From NCBI GenBank assembly GCA_020848035.1, contig JADLAX010000090.1:124001-188000 (forward strand): a stretch of 64,000 nucleotides of DNA, read 5' to 3'. A model generated the notes under the pieces. The model was not told the DNA's origin. It did no database searches and saw nothing but the letters and a program-made list of their open reading frames with translations. This DNA is from Anaerolineae bacterium. GTDB taxonomy: Bacteria > Chloroflexota > Anaerolineae > Promineifilales > Promineifilaceae. This document shows, one piece after another, positions 43,924-53,300 of this stretch; position 1 is the stretch's first letter; every line of letters begins with the position of its first letter. The position numbers were made by a program, and so were the translations under genes.

Positions 43924-45031
43924 AAAAACGGCCGTATCGCCGCATCACCTTTACCACTTCATCCGCCGGTAGGCCGTGGCGCGTGTTGCCATCGCGTCCC
44001 ACAACGGTGCGTGCCATGAGCAGGCTGTTGTAGATCGCCTCCTCCACGGCTTCAACCACCGCCAGGGCAAAGAGGCTCATGATCGGTTGTTCGTAGACGG
44101 CCGTTTGCTCCCCCACCACCCGCTCGGGCCGATCCGGCACCCGGTTGGTCGTGCTGAAGGCAATCACAAAGTCGCCGCTGCCGCCGTGACAGGTGCTGCC
44201 CGTGCGCGCCAGGCCAAACGCCGCCCGCTGGCACAGCCGCCCCAGCTGTCGCGCCTCCAGCGGCGCATCGGTCGCCAACACAATCATGATCGAGCCATCT
44301 TCCACCCGCCGACCGGGCGGCGGCTGCACATGCTGGCCAACCGGCACCCCGGCAATGGTCAGCTCCTCGGCCCGGCCAAAGTTGCTCTGCACCAGCGCCC
44401 CAACCGTGAAGCGGTGGCCGCGCTCGGGCAGCAACCGGCTGGCCGTGCCAATGCCGCCCTTCCAGCCGTAGCAGCTCGTCCCGGTTCCGGCCCCCACCAC
44501 ACCCTCGGCCACCGGCCCGGTAGAGGCATCGGCCAGCGCCGCCCGCACCTCGGCCAGGCCAATCGGACGGGCCTGCATGTCGCTCAAAAAGCCGTCGCTG
44601 GTTTCACCCACCACCGGGTTCACGCTGGCGTAACCCTGCCGTCCCGTAGCGGCAAAGCCCAGCCCAATGTGCGGGTTTTGCTCAATGGCCAGGGTCATCA
44701 GCGCATCGGCCACGCGGGGCACGTTGAGCGTGCTGGTGAGGGCAATCGGCGTTTCCAGGTTGCCCAGCTCGCGCACCTGTTCAAAACCGGCTACCTTGCC
44801 AAAGCCGTTGATGGTGTGAACGGCCGCTCCCACCTTCGCCTCATACACATTCCCCTCGTGCGGCACAATCAGCGTCACCCCGGTGCGAAATGGGCCGTGG
44901 CCCGTCCACGCCCCCTCACCCGCGATTAGCGTAAAATGCCCCACCGCCACCCCCGCCACATCGGTGATGGCGTTGTGCGGGCCTGTAGGCAGCTGGCTCT
45001 GGTAAATGTCTAGCTCGCGTATTCTGGGCAT
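43922..45031 (-). CDS. P1-family peptidase (DmpA-type aminopeptidase)
   Basis: 369 aa from ATG at 45031. N-terminal nucleophile peptidase. ITDVAGVAVGH at the N-terminus and GAGTGTSCYGWKGGIG are family landmarks. The autocleavage site precedes Ser247 in EDGSIMIVLATDAPL, which becomes the nucleophile of the beta chain. GFGKVAGFEQVRELG and GSGDFVIAFST fit the D-aminopeptidase/L-esterase group. Cytoplasmic; the peptide substrate is unknown. The neighbouring racemase could suggest D-amino-acid metabolism, but that link is inference. Confidence 0.92.
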   Translation of the reverse strand: MPRIRELDIYQSQLPTGPHNAITDVAGVAVGHFTLIAGEGAWTGHGPFRTGVTLIVPHEGNVYEAKVGAAVHTINGFGKVAGFEQVRELGNLETPIALTSTLNVPRVADALMTLAIEQNPHIGLGFAATGRQGYASVNPVVGETSDGFLSDMQARPIGLAEVRAALADASTGPVAEGVVGAGTGTSCYGWKGGIGTASRLLPERGHRFTVGALVQSNFGRAEELTIAGVPVGQHVQPPPGRRVEDGSIMIVLATDAPLEARQLGRLCQRAAFGLARTGSTCHGGSGDFVIAFSTTNRVPDRPERVVGEQTAVYEQPIMSLFALAVVEAVEEAIYNSLLMARTVVGRDGNTRHGLPADEVVKVMRRYGRF

Positions 45032-45047
45032 AAATTTCACCTTTAAA

Positions 45048-45118
45048 AAAGCGGAACACAGAGTTGCACAGAGAAGAAGAAAAATCCGCGTCAATCCGTG
45101 AAATCCGTGGCTAAAAAA
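45048..45118. repeat. CACAGAG / ATCCGTGAA word repeat
   Basis: GCGGAACACAGAGTTGCACA and GAG words, an A-rich centre, then CCGCGTCAATCCGTGAAATC and CGTGGC. Same family as 7217. Confidence 0.75.
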
Positions 45119-45877
45119 TCACAGCGGCTTCAGCTTTGCCGGATTGGCTTCCCGGATGAGGGCCCGGGCCAAAATGAGGGTGGGGTCGATGAGGGGTAGG
45201 CCAACGGCCGTTGCCTCCGCAAAAGCCAGCGGCAGCTCAGTACAGCCCAGGATGACGGCCTCGGCACCGGCCGCCTTGAGGTGGTCGAGACCCAGCCGCA
45301 GATTCTCCTGCGCCTGCTGGGTAGCCACGCCACACGCTTTGAGGCCGTAGACTGGATCATAAATCGCCGGGTGGATTTTTTCGGTTTGCAGGGTGATGGG
45401 GGGCAGAACGGCCGTAAAACCCAACGGTTCCAGCACATCCGCGTACACTCTGGCCCGGTAGGTGCCCGTGGTCGACAACACACCAATCTGTTTTACGCCG
45501 GGCAGCTGTTCCTGCAAAAAACGGCCGACTTCTTCAATCATGTGCAGCAGCCGCACATCGCAGCGGGCCGCCGCCAGCTCGGCGCGCAGCGGGTTGAAGA
45601 TGCGCGGCGCGTGGGCCGTGTTGCAGGGGATGCCCACCACACCGGCCCCCATTTTCGCCAGCTGCACCACCTGCTGCGCCAGGGCAAACGCCGGGTTTTC
45701 CGCCACCTGCCCCAGCAAAAACTCGGTGCGGTCCACAATGGTGCCCGGCTGTGACCAGTTGAGCACGGTGAGGTGATCCTGGTCGAGGGAAACGGCCGTT
45801 TGCGCCGCAATCTTGCCCAGCAAATCAATCCCGGCAAACGGCCCCACCCCGCCAACCACGCCAATCCACTTTTCCAT
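45119..45877 (-). CDS. Aspartate/glutamate racemase family protein
   Basis: 252 aa from ATG at 45877. Two-domain Asp/Glu racemase fold with both catalytic cysteines, Cys85 in GIPCNTAH and Cys212 in LGCTELPL. The N-terminus IGVVGGVGPFAGIDLL is typical of RacX/YgeA-like broad-specificity enzymes and aspartate racemases. It interconverts L- and D-amino acids in the cytoplasm. The GTG/ATG choices upstream fall inside an octamer array and are rejected. Confidence 0.92.
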   Translation of the reverse strand: MEKWIGVVGGVGPFAGIDLLGKIAAQTAVSLDQDHLTVLNWSQPGTIVDRTEFLLGQVAENPAFALAQQVVQLAKMGAGVVGIPCNTAHAPRIFNPLRAELAAARCDVRLLHMIEEVGRFLQEQLPGVKQIGVLSTTGTYRARVYADVLEPLGFTAVLPPITLQTEKIHPAIYDPVYGLKACGVATQQAQENLRLGLDHLKAAGAEAVILGCTELPLAFAEATAVGLPLIDPTLILARALIREANPAKLKPL

Positions 45878-45884
45878 GGCCAAG

Positions 45885-45963
45885 ATCGTTAATTGGGTAA
45901 TTGGGTAATTGAGTAACTGACGACGCCAATTACCCAATTACTTAATTACTCAATTACCCACTC
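45885..45963. repeat. Inverted array of AATTGGGT octamers
   Basis: AATTGGGT twice, AATTGAGT, AACTG, a spacer, then AATTACCC, AATTACTT, AATTACTC, AATTACCC. Lies between two minus-strand genes. Confidence 0.88.
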
Positions 45964-45969
45964 ACTTCC

Positions 45970-48900
45970 TTACGGCTTAATCGCCACCGGCAGATAAATC
46001 AGCACCGGGCTGCCCTTGGTGGCAAAATACGGCACGCCGTAAGACAGCGCCACCGACACATTGCCACTGGGGTCCACCGCCTGGGCAAAGTACTCAATTT
46101 CCGTGTTCATCGGCACCGAGACCAGACCGCTGGCAACCTGCGCCTGCGGATCGTAGGTCAGCTCCGCTAGCTTCCAGGTGGTTGACGGCAGTTCGCGGTA
46201 CAGCACCACCACGCGGTGCATCGCGCTGCTGTCGTCCGTCACCTGCACGTGGAAGGTCACCTGGCTGGCCAGCCGCTCGGCCCACACGTTCCAGATGCTG
46301 GGGGCGATGAAATCCTCGCTCTCAAACGGCGTGTGGTACACCTCGAACTCCAGGCTGTTGTACAGCCGCTGCGTGCCTATCGTCTCATTCGCTCCGCCCG
46401 TGCCCGCAAACTGCCCGGGAATCATCACCAGCCGCTCCACCGATTCGCCTTCAATCGACAGGTAACGGTTGATGCTGCCCAGCGCCACCGGATTCCAGTA
46501 ATCCAGCGGGAAGAGCGGCTCTTCGGGCAAAATGCCGATTTCATCGGTAATAAGCTGGGACACGGCCGGATTAAAGTTGGGAATTTCGGTGAAGGAGCCA
46601 CCGACCAGCAACGCCCCGTGGGCAATGTTACCCGCCTGGCTAACACCCACGCTGCTCAACGGCTGGATCGGCTTGCCGCCCGCCACGTAGACGTCATCTT
46701 CGCCGGTCAGGGTATAGTAGTTGCCCAGCAGGTTGTTAGCGGAATCAAGAATCGTGTGCTGGTCGAAGGTGAAGTTAAAGTTGAGTGGCGTTACCGTCAA
46801 TGACCCACCTTCGACGCGCTGAACCGGCACATCCACCAGGGAACTGTTGCCCCACAGGGATGCGGTGGTGGTCACCGGCATATTCACCCGCAGCATCGGC
46901 AGGCCGTACAGCGTCATGATTTCCAGCACCTTTTCATCGTAGTTGGTGAAGGAACCACCGGCCAGCTGGTTGTAATATTGCTGTTTGGCCATGCGCAGCG
47001 CCTGGCCCACCGTCTGCGGCCCTTCGCTCCAGTTGCCCAACGCATTGACGTAGTTGGTCATCAACGCCTCGGAGTACGCTACCAGGTCAGAATCGCCATA
47101 GCCAAAGCCGGTATTGCCGATAAAGCTGGCCTGCTGGGCATTAAAGGCCTGCGCCCAATCCAAATCGTTGAGCGTGGTGCCATCGGGGATGTTTAACCCG
47201 GAGTGGCAGCCCACGGTGAACACAATCGTGCCCTCGTAATCCGTGGCCGAGACGATTTCGGTGGCAAACACATCCGGCGGCGCGAAGGGATAGAAGCGGT
47301 CGTGAGCAAAATGTGAGTTCAACGAGATCAAATCTGGGGCCACCGGGCGGGTAAACAACTCGTCTCTAAAGTCAACGGCCGTCCAGGTGTTGTTGATGAA
47401 GCTGCTCGAATTCTCGATATCGATCTTTTGCGAGATCAGAGTGTTGGTGATGACGTCTGCCTGGTCCAGGAGGAAGTCGTACCCGGTGACCAATGCGTTT
47501 TGGGGTTCCAAAACGGGCTGGTTCAGGAATGAATTCACCACACCGAGAATTTCTGTGGGGGTTTCGATCAAACGGCCGATTCCATACTGCGGCAGGTAAA
47601 ATTCGCGATCCTTAAACGGGAAGGGAATCGGTGCGGCGTAGTAATCGTCCGACAGGAAGTAGCGCAAATTCATCGAGTTGGCGATTTCGGTCGAGTCCGC
47701 AATCGCGGCATAGTTGCGTTCGTTAGCAATCAGCGCCTCATCGCGAATGCGCCGCTGCGGAATGACGCGATCATCGCCCACCAGCACCATGTACTCCAGG
47801 TTGGGGTACGCGGGCAGCAGCGAATAGATGATCGCCTTGATCTGCGAGGCCACACAGTTGGCCTGGAGCGGGTTGCCGCTTTGGAAACCGTCCCAATCGT
47901 CATAAGCCCATTGCAGCGTAAAGTAACTGGGATCGTCCAGATCGATGACCAAACCATCCACATTGGGATCAGCCGCCAGCGTGTCTAGTTGGGTAAACAG
48001 CGTGGGGATGGTCGTTGCGGCTTCCGCCGGATACAGCGTGTTCATGCGGCTGCGGTTGGTCAGGATGAGCGTGCGCACAGTCGTGTCAACTGCCGGTGTG
48101 GGCAGCTCATCAAAGTAGCAGGAAACCGGGGTGAAGGGGTCAACCGGCGGGGCCACGCCGAGGCTGAGCTCAAAGGTAGTGCCCAGCACTTCTGGCTTTT
48201 GCGGCACCACGGCCAGGTAGTAAGAGCCGTACAGCTCATGCACATTGTGGGAAATCACTTCGTCCGTCAGATCGGGCTGGATGGAAATGGCCACCAGGGT
48301 GCCGATGTTGCCCACCTGGCCAATGTTGCTGATCTGGCCAATGTTGGAAATCTGGCCAATATTGCTGATCTGACCAATATTGCTGATCTGGCCCAGGTCC
48401 ACCAGGTCGCCAATGTTAGACATCTGGCCGATGTTGGAAATCTGGCCAATGTTGCTGATCTGGCCAATGTTGGAGATTTGGCCGATGTTGGAAATCTGCC
48501 CCAGGTCGCGGATCTGGCCGCTTTCTTCGTCGATGGCCGGGGCAAAGAGGTAGAGGTTGTAGTCGCCGGTGAGGTTGGTGAGCTTGGCGTCAATCGTGGA
48601 GCCAGCTTCGGTGACGTCGAATTTGTACCACTGCACGGCCGTTTCTGCCTCCACCGATCCCACCACCGTGGTATCCGTGGGCACTTCCTCGGCCGTGTAG
48701 CGGAACGACTTGGCGGGGAAATCCTCTTCACGGACAAAGGCGTCGAGTACGTCGTTGCCGTCGTTTGGTACCAGGTTGGTGGCCGCCGAGTCAAACGCGA
48801 TGAGACGGCCGTCGGCCGATACGGTTGGCTGGCCCACGCCGCCATTGCTCTGCTCGCTCTGGTCGGTCAGCGATACCCGGTAGGTCACCCCGCTGAGAAT

Positions 48901-50088
48901 GTTGTGCCAGAAGATGTCGTCAACGCCGTTGGTGTCATCGGGCACCAGGTTGGTGGCACCGGAACGGAACACCACCACGGCCCCGCTGTCGGTCACGTTA
49001 GACAAATCGGAGGTGCGGTTGCTCTGCACGCCATCGCTGTCAACCGACACCCGTCGGGTAATGCCCGTCAGCCGGTTGTGAATGAACACATCCGCCACGC
49101 TGTTGGTGTCGTTCGACACCAGGTTGGTGGCCAGGCTGGTGAAGGAGATGATGGTGCCATTGTTGGAGATGGACGGCTGGGTAGACGGGCCAGAGACCTG
49201 GGCACCACCGGAGGTCACGGAAACGCGGGTCGTCTTGCCCGTTACCAAATCGTAGACAAAAATGTCGGCAACGCCATTGGTGTCCTGGCCCTGGGGCAGC
49301 AGATTGGTGGCTTCTGACTGGAATGTGACGTAACGGCCGTCCGCCGAAATCATCGGATTGGTCGATGCGCCGTTGCTTTTGAGTCTGCCCGACGAAACAG
49401 AGACCAGCTTCAAGGTAAAGGCGTCATCGTCGTAAACAAAAATGTCAGGGATGGTATCGGTATCATCGGGGGTCAGATTGGAAGCTTCCGAGACAAAGGC
49501 AATTTTGCTGCCATCCGCAGAAACAGACGGCTGGTAGGAGGGGCCATTGCCCGCCGAAAAGCTGACATGACTCATCGAGATTAGCTGAAGCTGGTTCGAG
49601 GGAAACTCGCGATCATAGCGAAAAACGTCTGACGCATCATTGAAATCGCCCGGTTCACCGTTGGTCAGATCATCCGCCAGCGTTTCAAAGACAACAAAAC
49701 GGCCGTCTGCCGAAATATCCGGGTTGGTGGAATCCCCATTGGGGCTGCCCGTCTGCGCAAAACCGATAACCCGGGTGATGACATTTGTCTGCAAATCCTT
49801 CAGGAAGATGTCTTGAAAGCCATTGTCATCAAACTGCGGGTCCAGGTTGGTGGCTTTCGAGGCAAAGGCCACAAAACGGCCGTTGGCTGAAATCGCCGGA
49901 ATGGTGGAATCACCATTGCCCTCTTCGTTATCGATGTTCACGGAAGCGCGGGTGGTGGTGGGTAAGGTGGGTCCACCCAGGATATCGGCGGAGGGTCCGG
50001 CAGCAGCACGGCCGTTTACCGCCAGACCAATCAACACCACCACGCCAAACAAAATCGAGCTTAAGAGCGCCAGGTATCTACTTCTCAT
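45970..50088 (-). CDS. Secreted C25 (gingipain-like) peptidase with PD40 propeller, PPC domain and ISNIGQ repeat
   Basis: 1372 aa. Signal peptide at 1-30. Residues about 50-480 hold repeated TolB/PD40 blades with the consensus SADGRFVAF-x-S-x-ATNL and DIF-x-D. A PPC-type beta domain (about 485-640) contains a tandem ISNIGQ hexapeptide between NLYLFAP and GSYYLAVVP. The C25 peptidase domain (about 650-1130) has the probable dyad His around 923 (LISLNSHFAHD) and Cys around 958 (TVGCHSG). A C-terminal beta domain ends without an obvious sorting signal. It is probably an extracellular protease or a virulence- or scavenging-type hydrolase. Composition matches the neighbours. Confidence 0.85.
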   Translation of the reverse strand: MRSRYLALLSSILFGVVVLIGLAVNGRAAAGPSADILGGPTLPTTTRASVNIDNEEGNGDSTIPAISANGRFVAFASKATNLDPQFDDNGFQDIFLKDLQTNVITRVIGFAQTGSPNGDSTNPDISADGRFVVFETLADDLTNGEPGDFNDASDVFRYDREFPSNQLQLISMSHVSFSAGNGPSYQPSVSADGSKIAFVSEASNLTPDDTDTIPDIFVYDDDAFTLKLVSVSSGRLKSNGASTNPMISADGRYVTFQSEATNLLPQGQDTNGVADIFVYDLVTGKTTRVSVTSGGAQVSGPSTQPSISNNGTIISFTSLATNLVSNDTNSVADVFIHNRLTGITRRVSVDSDGVQSNRTSDLSNVTDSGAVVVFRSGATNLVPDDTNGVDDIFWHNILSGVTYRVSLTDQSEQSNGGVGQPTVSADGRLIAFDSAATNLVPNDGNDVLDAFVREEDFPAKSFRYTAEEVPTDTTVVGSVEAETAVQWYKFDVTEAGSTIDAKLTNLTGDYNLYLFAPAIDEESGQIRDLGQISNIGQISNIGQISNIGQISNIGQMSNIGDLVDLGQISNIGQISNIGQISNIGQISNIGQVGNIGTLVAISIQPDLTDEVISHNVHELYGSYYLAVVPQKPEVLGTTFELSLGVAPPVDPFTPVSCYFDELPTPAVDTTVRTLILTNRSRMNTLYPAEAATTIPTLFTQLDTLAADPNVDGLVIDLDDPSYFTLQWAYDDWDGFQSGNPLQANCVASQIKAIIYSLLPAYPNLEYMVLVGDDRVIPQRRIRDEALIANERNYAAIADSTEIANSMNLRYFLSDDYYAAPIPFPFKDREFYLPQYGIGRLIETPTEILGVVNSFLNQPVLEPQNALVTGYDFLLDQADVITNTLISQKIDIENSSSFINNTWTAVDFRDELFTRPVAPDLISLNSHFAHDRFYPFAPPDVFATEIVSATDYEGTIVFTVGCHSGLNIPDGTTLNDLDWAQAFNAQQASFIGNTGFGYGDSDLVAYSEALMTNYVNALGNWSEGPQTVGQALRMAKQQYYNQLAGGSFTNYDEKVLEIMTLYGLPMLRVNMPVTTTASLWGNSSLVDVPVQRVEGGSLTVTPLNFNFTFDQHTILDSANNLLGNYYTLTGEDDVYVAGGKPIQPLSSVGVSQAGNIAHGALLVGGSFTEIPNFNPAVSQLITDEIGILPEEPLFPLDYWNPVALGSINRYLSIEGESVERLVMIPGQFAGTGGANETIGTQRLYNSLEFEVYHTPFESEDFIAPSIWNVWAERLASQVTFHVQVTDDSSAMHRVVVLYRELPSTTWKLAELTYDPQAQVASGLVSVPMNTEIEYFAQAVDPSGNVSVALSYGVPYFATKGSPVLIYLPVAIKP
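48296..48512 (-). repeat. Tandem 18-base repeat encoding ISNIGQ
   Basis: About eleven hexapeptide units (ISNIGQ with variants MSNIGD, LVDLGQ and VGNIGT) in frame. Units are contiguous with no spacers; the DNA copies vary at third positions, so selection acts on the peptide. Confidence 0.92.
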
Positions 50089-50381
50089 ATTTTCCTCTCA
50101 ATACAACTGTGACTGTTTACAATACAAGCACTAACTTTGCATTTTCAATTGTCATTCCCGCGAAGGCGGGAATCCACTCCGGTAAACAAGATGGATACCC
50201 GCCTTGGCGGGTATGACATGCATTCTGGTTAGATAGATCGTGAATACAAGGACAAAGATAAAACAGCTAAAACAAACAGCTTTGCCGCCATTTTTCACCC
50301 TCATTTTACTGTCCCCTGGCCGTGCCGCTCTGTGCTTCATTTATCAGGCGGGCTGGTAACTTCAATAAGTTCAGGGACCAA
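50089..50381. other. Intergenic region before the C25 gene
   Basis: Contains the REP-like repeat at 50151 and the presumed promoter of the C25 gene. Nothing else recognised. Confidence 0.4.
50151..50223. repeat. REP-like GTCATTCCCGCGAAGGCGGGAATCC repeat
   Basis: TCATTCCCGCGAAGGCGGGA at the left and GGATACCCGCCTTGGCGGGT plus ATGAC at the right, inverted with respect to each other. The wording is common in many proteobacterial and other genomes (from memory). Confidence 0.85.
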
Positions 50382-53300
50382 TCAGGTGATGTTGTACGTT
50401 TTCTGCAAGGTTTGCACAGCCGTTACATCCAACACCGCATCCAAATGGGTAAACGTGGCCTGGGCCTGAGCCAACCATTGCCGGGCTTCGGCCGTTTTGC
50501 CCGTTACCAGCAGCGCCCGTGCCAGCCAGTAGCGGCTGCGCGCCAGCTGGTATTCTTCAGACAACGTATCAAGCAAGTTCACACTTTGGCGCATGTGAGT
50601 TACGGCCGTTGCCCCATCATCTTGCGCCAGAGCAATCTGGCCCAGCACACACCAGCAGCAGGCCGCCTCCGCCGCCATCTCCAGCTCGTCGGCTACCTGG
50701 ATGCCCTCCGTGGCCCAGGCCGTGGCCTGCACCAGATCGCCATCCAGCAGTGCCGCTTCCGCCAGGTAGCGCAGGGTCTCGGCCAGGAAATCTTTCGACT
50801 GCACCTGGTCGTACTGGCGGCGGCTCTGGTGCAGGTGATGGTACGCCTGCGGCGCTTCTTGCCGCAGCACAAACGTCGCCCCCAGATTCATGTGGAACAC
50901 CCCCACCATCCAGGCCGAGCCGCCGATTTTCTCCGCCAGCTGCAATCCCTCGCGATAATACGTCAGCGCTTCGTCAGATTGGCCCCGGTTTTTGGCAATG
51001 CCGCCCAGGTTGTTGTAGGCCACCGCCTGGTTGTAAATGTCGCCAATTTGCTCAAAGATACGCAGCGCCTGCCGGTAATGGAAATCCGCCTTGCGCCAGT
51101 GGCCCAGGTTGAAGTAGGCATTGGCAATCAGGTTGTGGGAGGTGGCCTGCCCCTGCACATCACCTGCCTGCTGATACAGGGCAAACGCCTGCTGGAAGCG
51201 CTCAATCGCTTCATGGCTGTCGCTGCGCAGGGCAATGATGCCCAGCAAATTGTAGGCTCGGGCCAGTGCCGTCACTTCGCCCAGCTGCTCGGCAATTTCC
51301 AGGGCGGTGTGGCAGCGGGCCAGCGCCTCGTCCTGCTGACCCTGGCGGATGTGAATCAGCCCGGCGATGAGCAAAATTTGGGCATATTCGGCCGTTTGTC
51401 GCTGCGTTTCGTCGGCCAGTCCTTTTTCAATCCAGGTGAACGCCTGGGGATATTCCCCCTTCAGCTCATGCAGCCGGGCGCGCCAGCGGCACACGGCCGT
51501 TTTCCCCGCCGCGTCATGGTTGCTGTCTGTCAATTCGTAAGCGACGGGTAAATGCTCCAGCGCCTGGTCATACTGCCCCGTGCCGACGTAAAGCTGGCCC
51601 AGTGCCAGGTGGATTTTTTGCCGGGCAACGGCCGTGGCCGCTCCATCTAGCTGCACCGCACAGTGCCGCGCCTTCAAAAAATGGCCGATGGCGTCCTGGT
51701 TGGCCGACAAATGCTGCGCCTGCTGCCCGGCCATCAGCTGGTACTTTAGCGCCCGCGGCCAATCCTCGCCCATGTAGGCATGGTGGGCAATCAGCGGCGG
51801 CAGGCTGTCTACGTCCCCCCAGCCCGAGGTACGGCCGTCTTCCAAAAACGCCGCCACCAGCCGATGATACGTCTTGCGCGAACTCACCGCCAGGCTGTTG
51901 TAGGCCACCTCTTGCAGCAGCGAGTGGATAAACGAGTAGACCCGCTCCGGGTTGCGCTGAGCCTCACGAATCATCTCCACCAGCTGCAATTCGGACACAT
52001 AGCCGTCCAGCGGCTGGTCATTCCGGCTGCGGGTCACGTGTTCCAGCACGTCAAACGGGAAGGAGCGCCCCACCACCGACGCCACCTGCGCCGTCCAGCG
52101 GCACAGCTCCTCCAGCCGGTCCAGGCGGGCCAGCAGCACGCCCTCCAGCGTTTCCGGCACGGTAATCGCCGCCACGGTCTGGCTGAACTGCCAACGGCCG
52201 TTTTCCTGCTGCGTCAGCAAGCCATCATTAATCAGCGAGCGCAGCACTTCTTCCAGGTAAAGCGGATTGCCCTCGGCGCGGTCCAGAATGAGCGCTTCGG
52301 CCCCCGCAGGCCATTCGTCGATGGGCACCAGGCTGTGCAGCAGCCGCTGCGCATCCTCGCGTGACAAGCCTTCGACGCGAATTTCGTTGTAGAACAGGCC
52401 ATGCGCCTCGGCCAGCGTGCCGCGCAGCTGCCAGCTGCCCTTCTCGCGGTCGGGGCGGAAGAGCAGCAAAAACAGCACAGGCAGATGCTCCACCAGAGGC
52501 AGCAGGAAGGTGAGCAGGTCCAGCGAGGCGTTGTCCATCCAGTGAATATTATCGAACCAGATGAGCAACGGCCGTACCCGTGCCTGAGCCATCAACAGGG
52601 TGCGAATGGCAATAAAGGTGTGCTGCCGCAGGGCATCACCGTCCAGGTAGCGCACTTTCTGAGCCAGTGCCTCATCCAGCGGCAGCTTGAGGAAGTTGGC
52701 CAGGTAGGGCAGGCTGTCGGTGGCTTCCTCGGCGGGCAGGCTTTGGTAGAGCGAACGGACCAACACCTCAAACGCCTGCTCCGGCTCGGCGTCGGGCTGG
52801 ATGCCCACCAGCTGCCGCACCAGCTCACGAAACGGCCGATAGCTCACCGTCTCCATAAACGAGAGGCAGCGCACTTGCAGCCAGCGCATCTCGTCCTGCT
52901 GCGCCTCGTAGGCCAGGCGTGATTTACCCTGCCCCGCCTCGCCAATCAGCGACACAATGCGGCCAAAGCCAAACGAAAGCTGATCAATGGCGTCCTGCAG
53001 GGCGGCCTGCTCGGCAGCCCGCCCGACCAGCGGCGCTTGCAGCCCCTGCTTTTCACGGGATGGCTCCGGCGTGGTGCGCAGCCCGGCCACCGCAAAGATG
53101 GGCACTGGCTGGCTCTTGCCCTTGAGCCGCACCGCCCCTTCGGGCTGCAGCACGGCCACCGCTTCGGTCTGGCGGCGCACGTTTTCATTCACCAACACCC
53201 AGCCCTCTTTCGCGGCGGACATGAGCCGCGCCGCCAGGTTGACTTCGTCGCCCATCACCGTGTATTCGTGCCGCCAGCTGGCGCCCACGTACCCGGCAAA

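Noticed and set aside
48296-48512. Possible CRISPR-like array
   Set aside because: Units of 18 bases are contiguous without spacers and stay in the reading frame as ISNIGQ, so this is a protein repeat.
47989-49317. 442-residue open frame on the plus strand
   Set aside because: Antisense to the C25 peptidase gene; the sequence mirrors the repeat and propeller of the real gene and has no start context.
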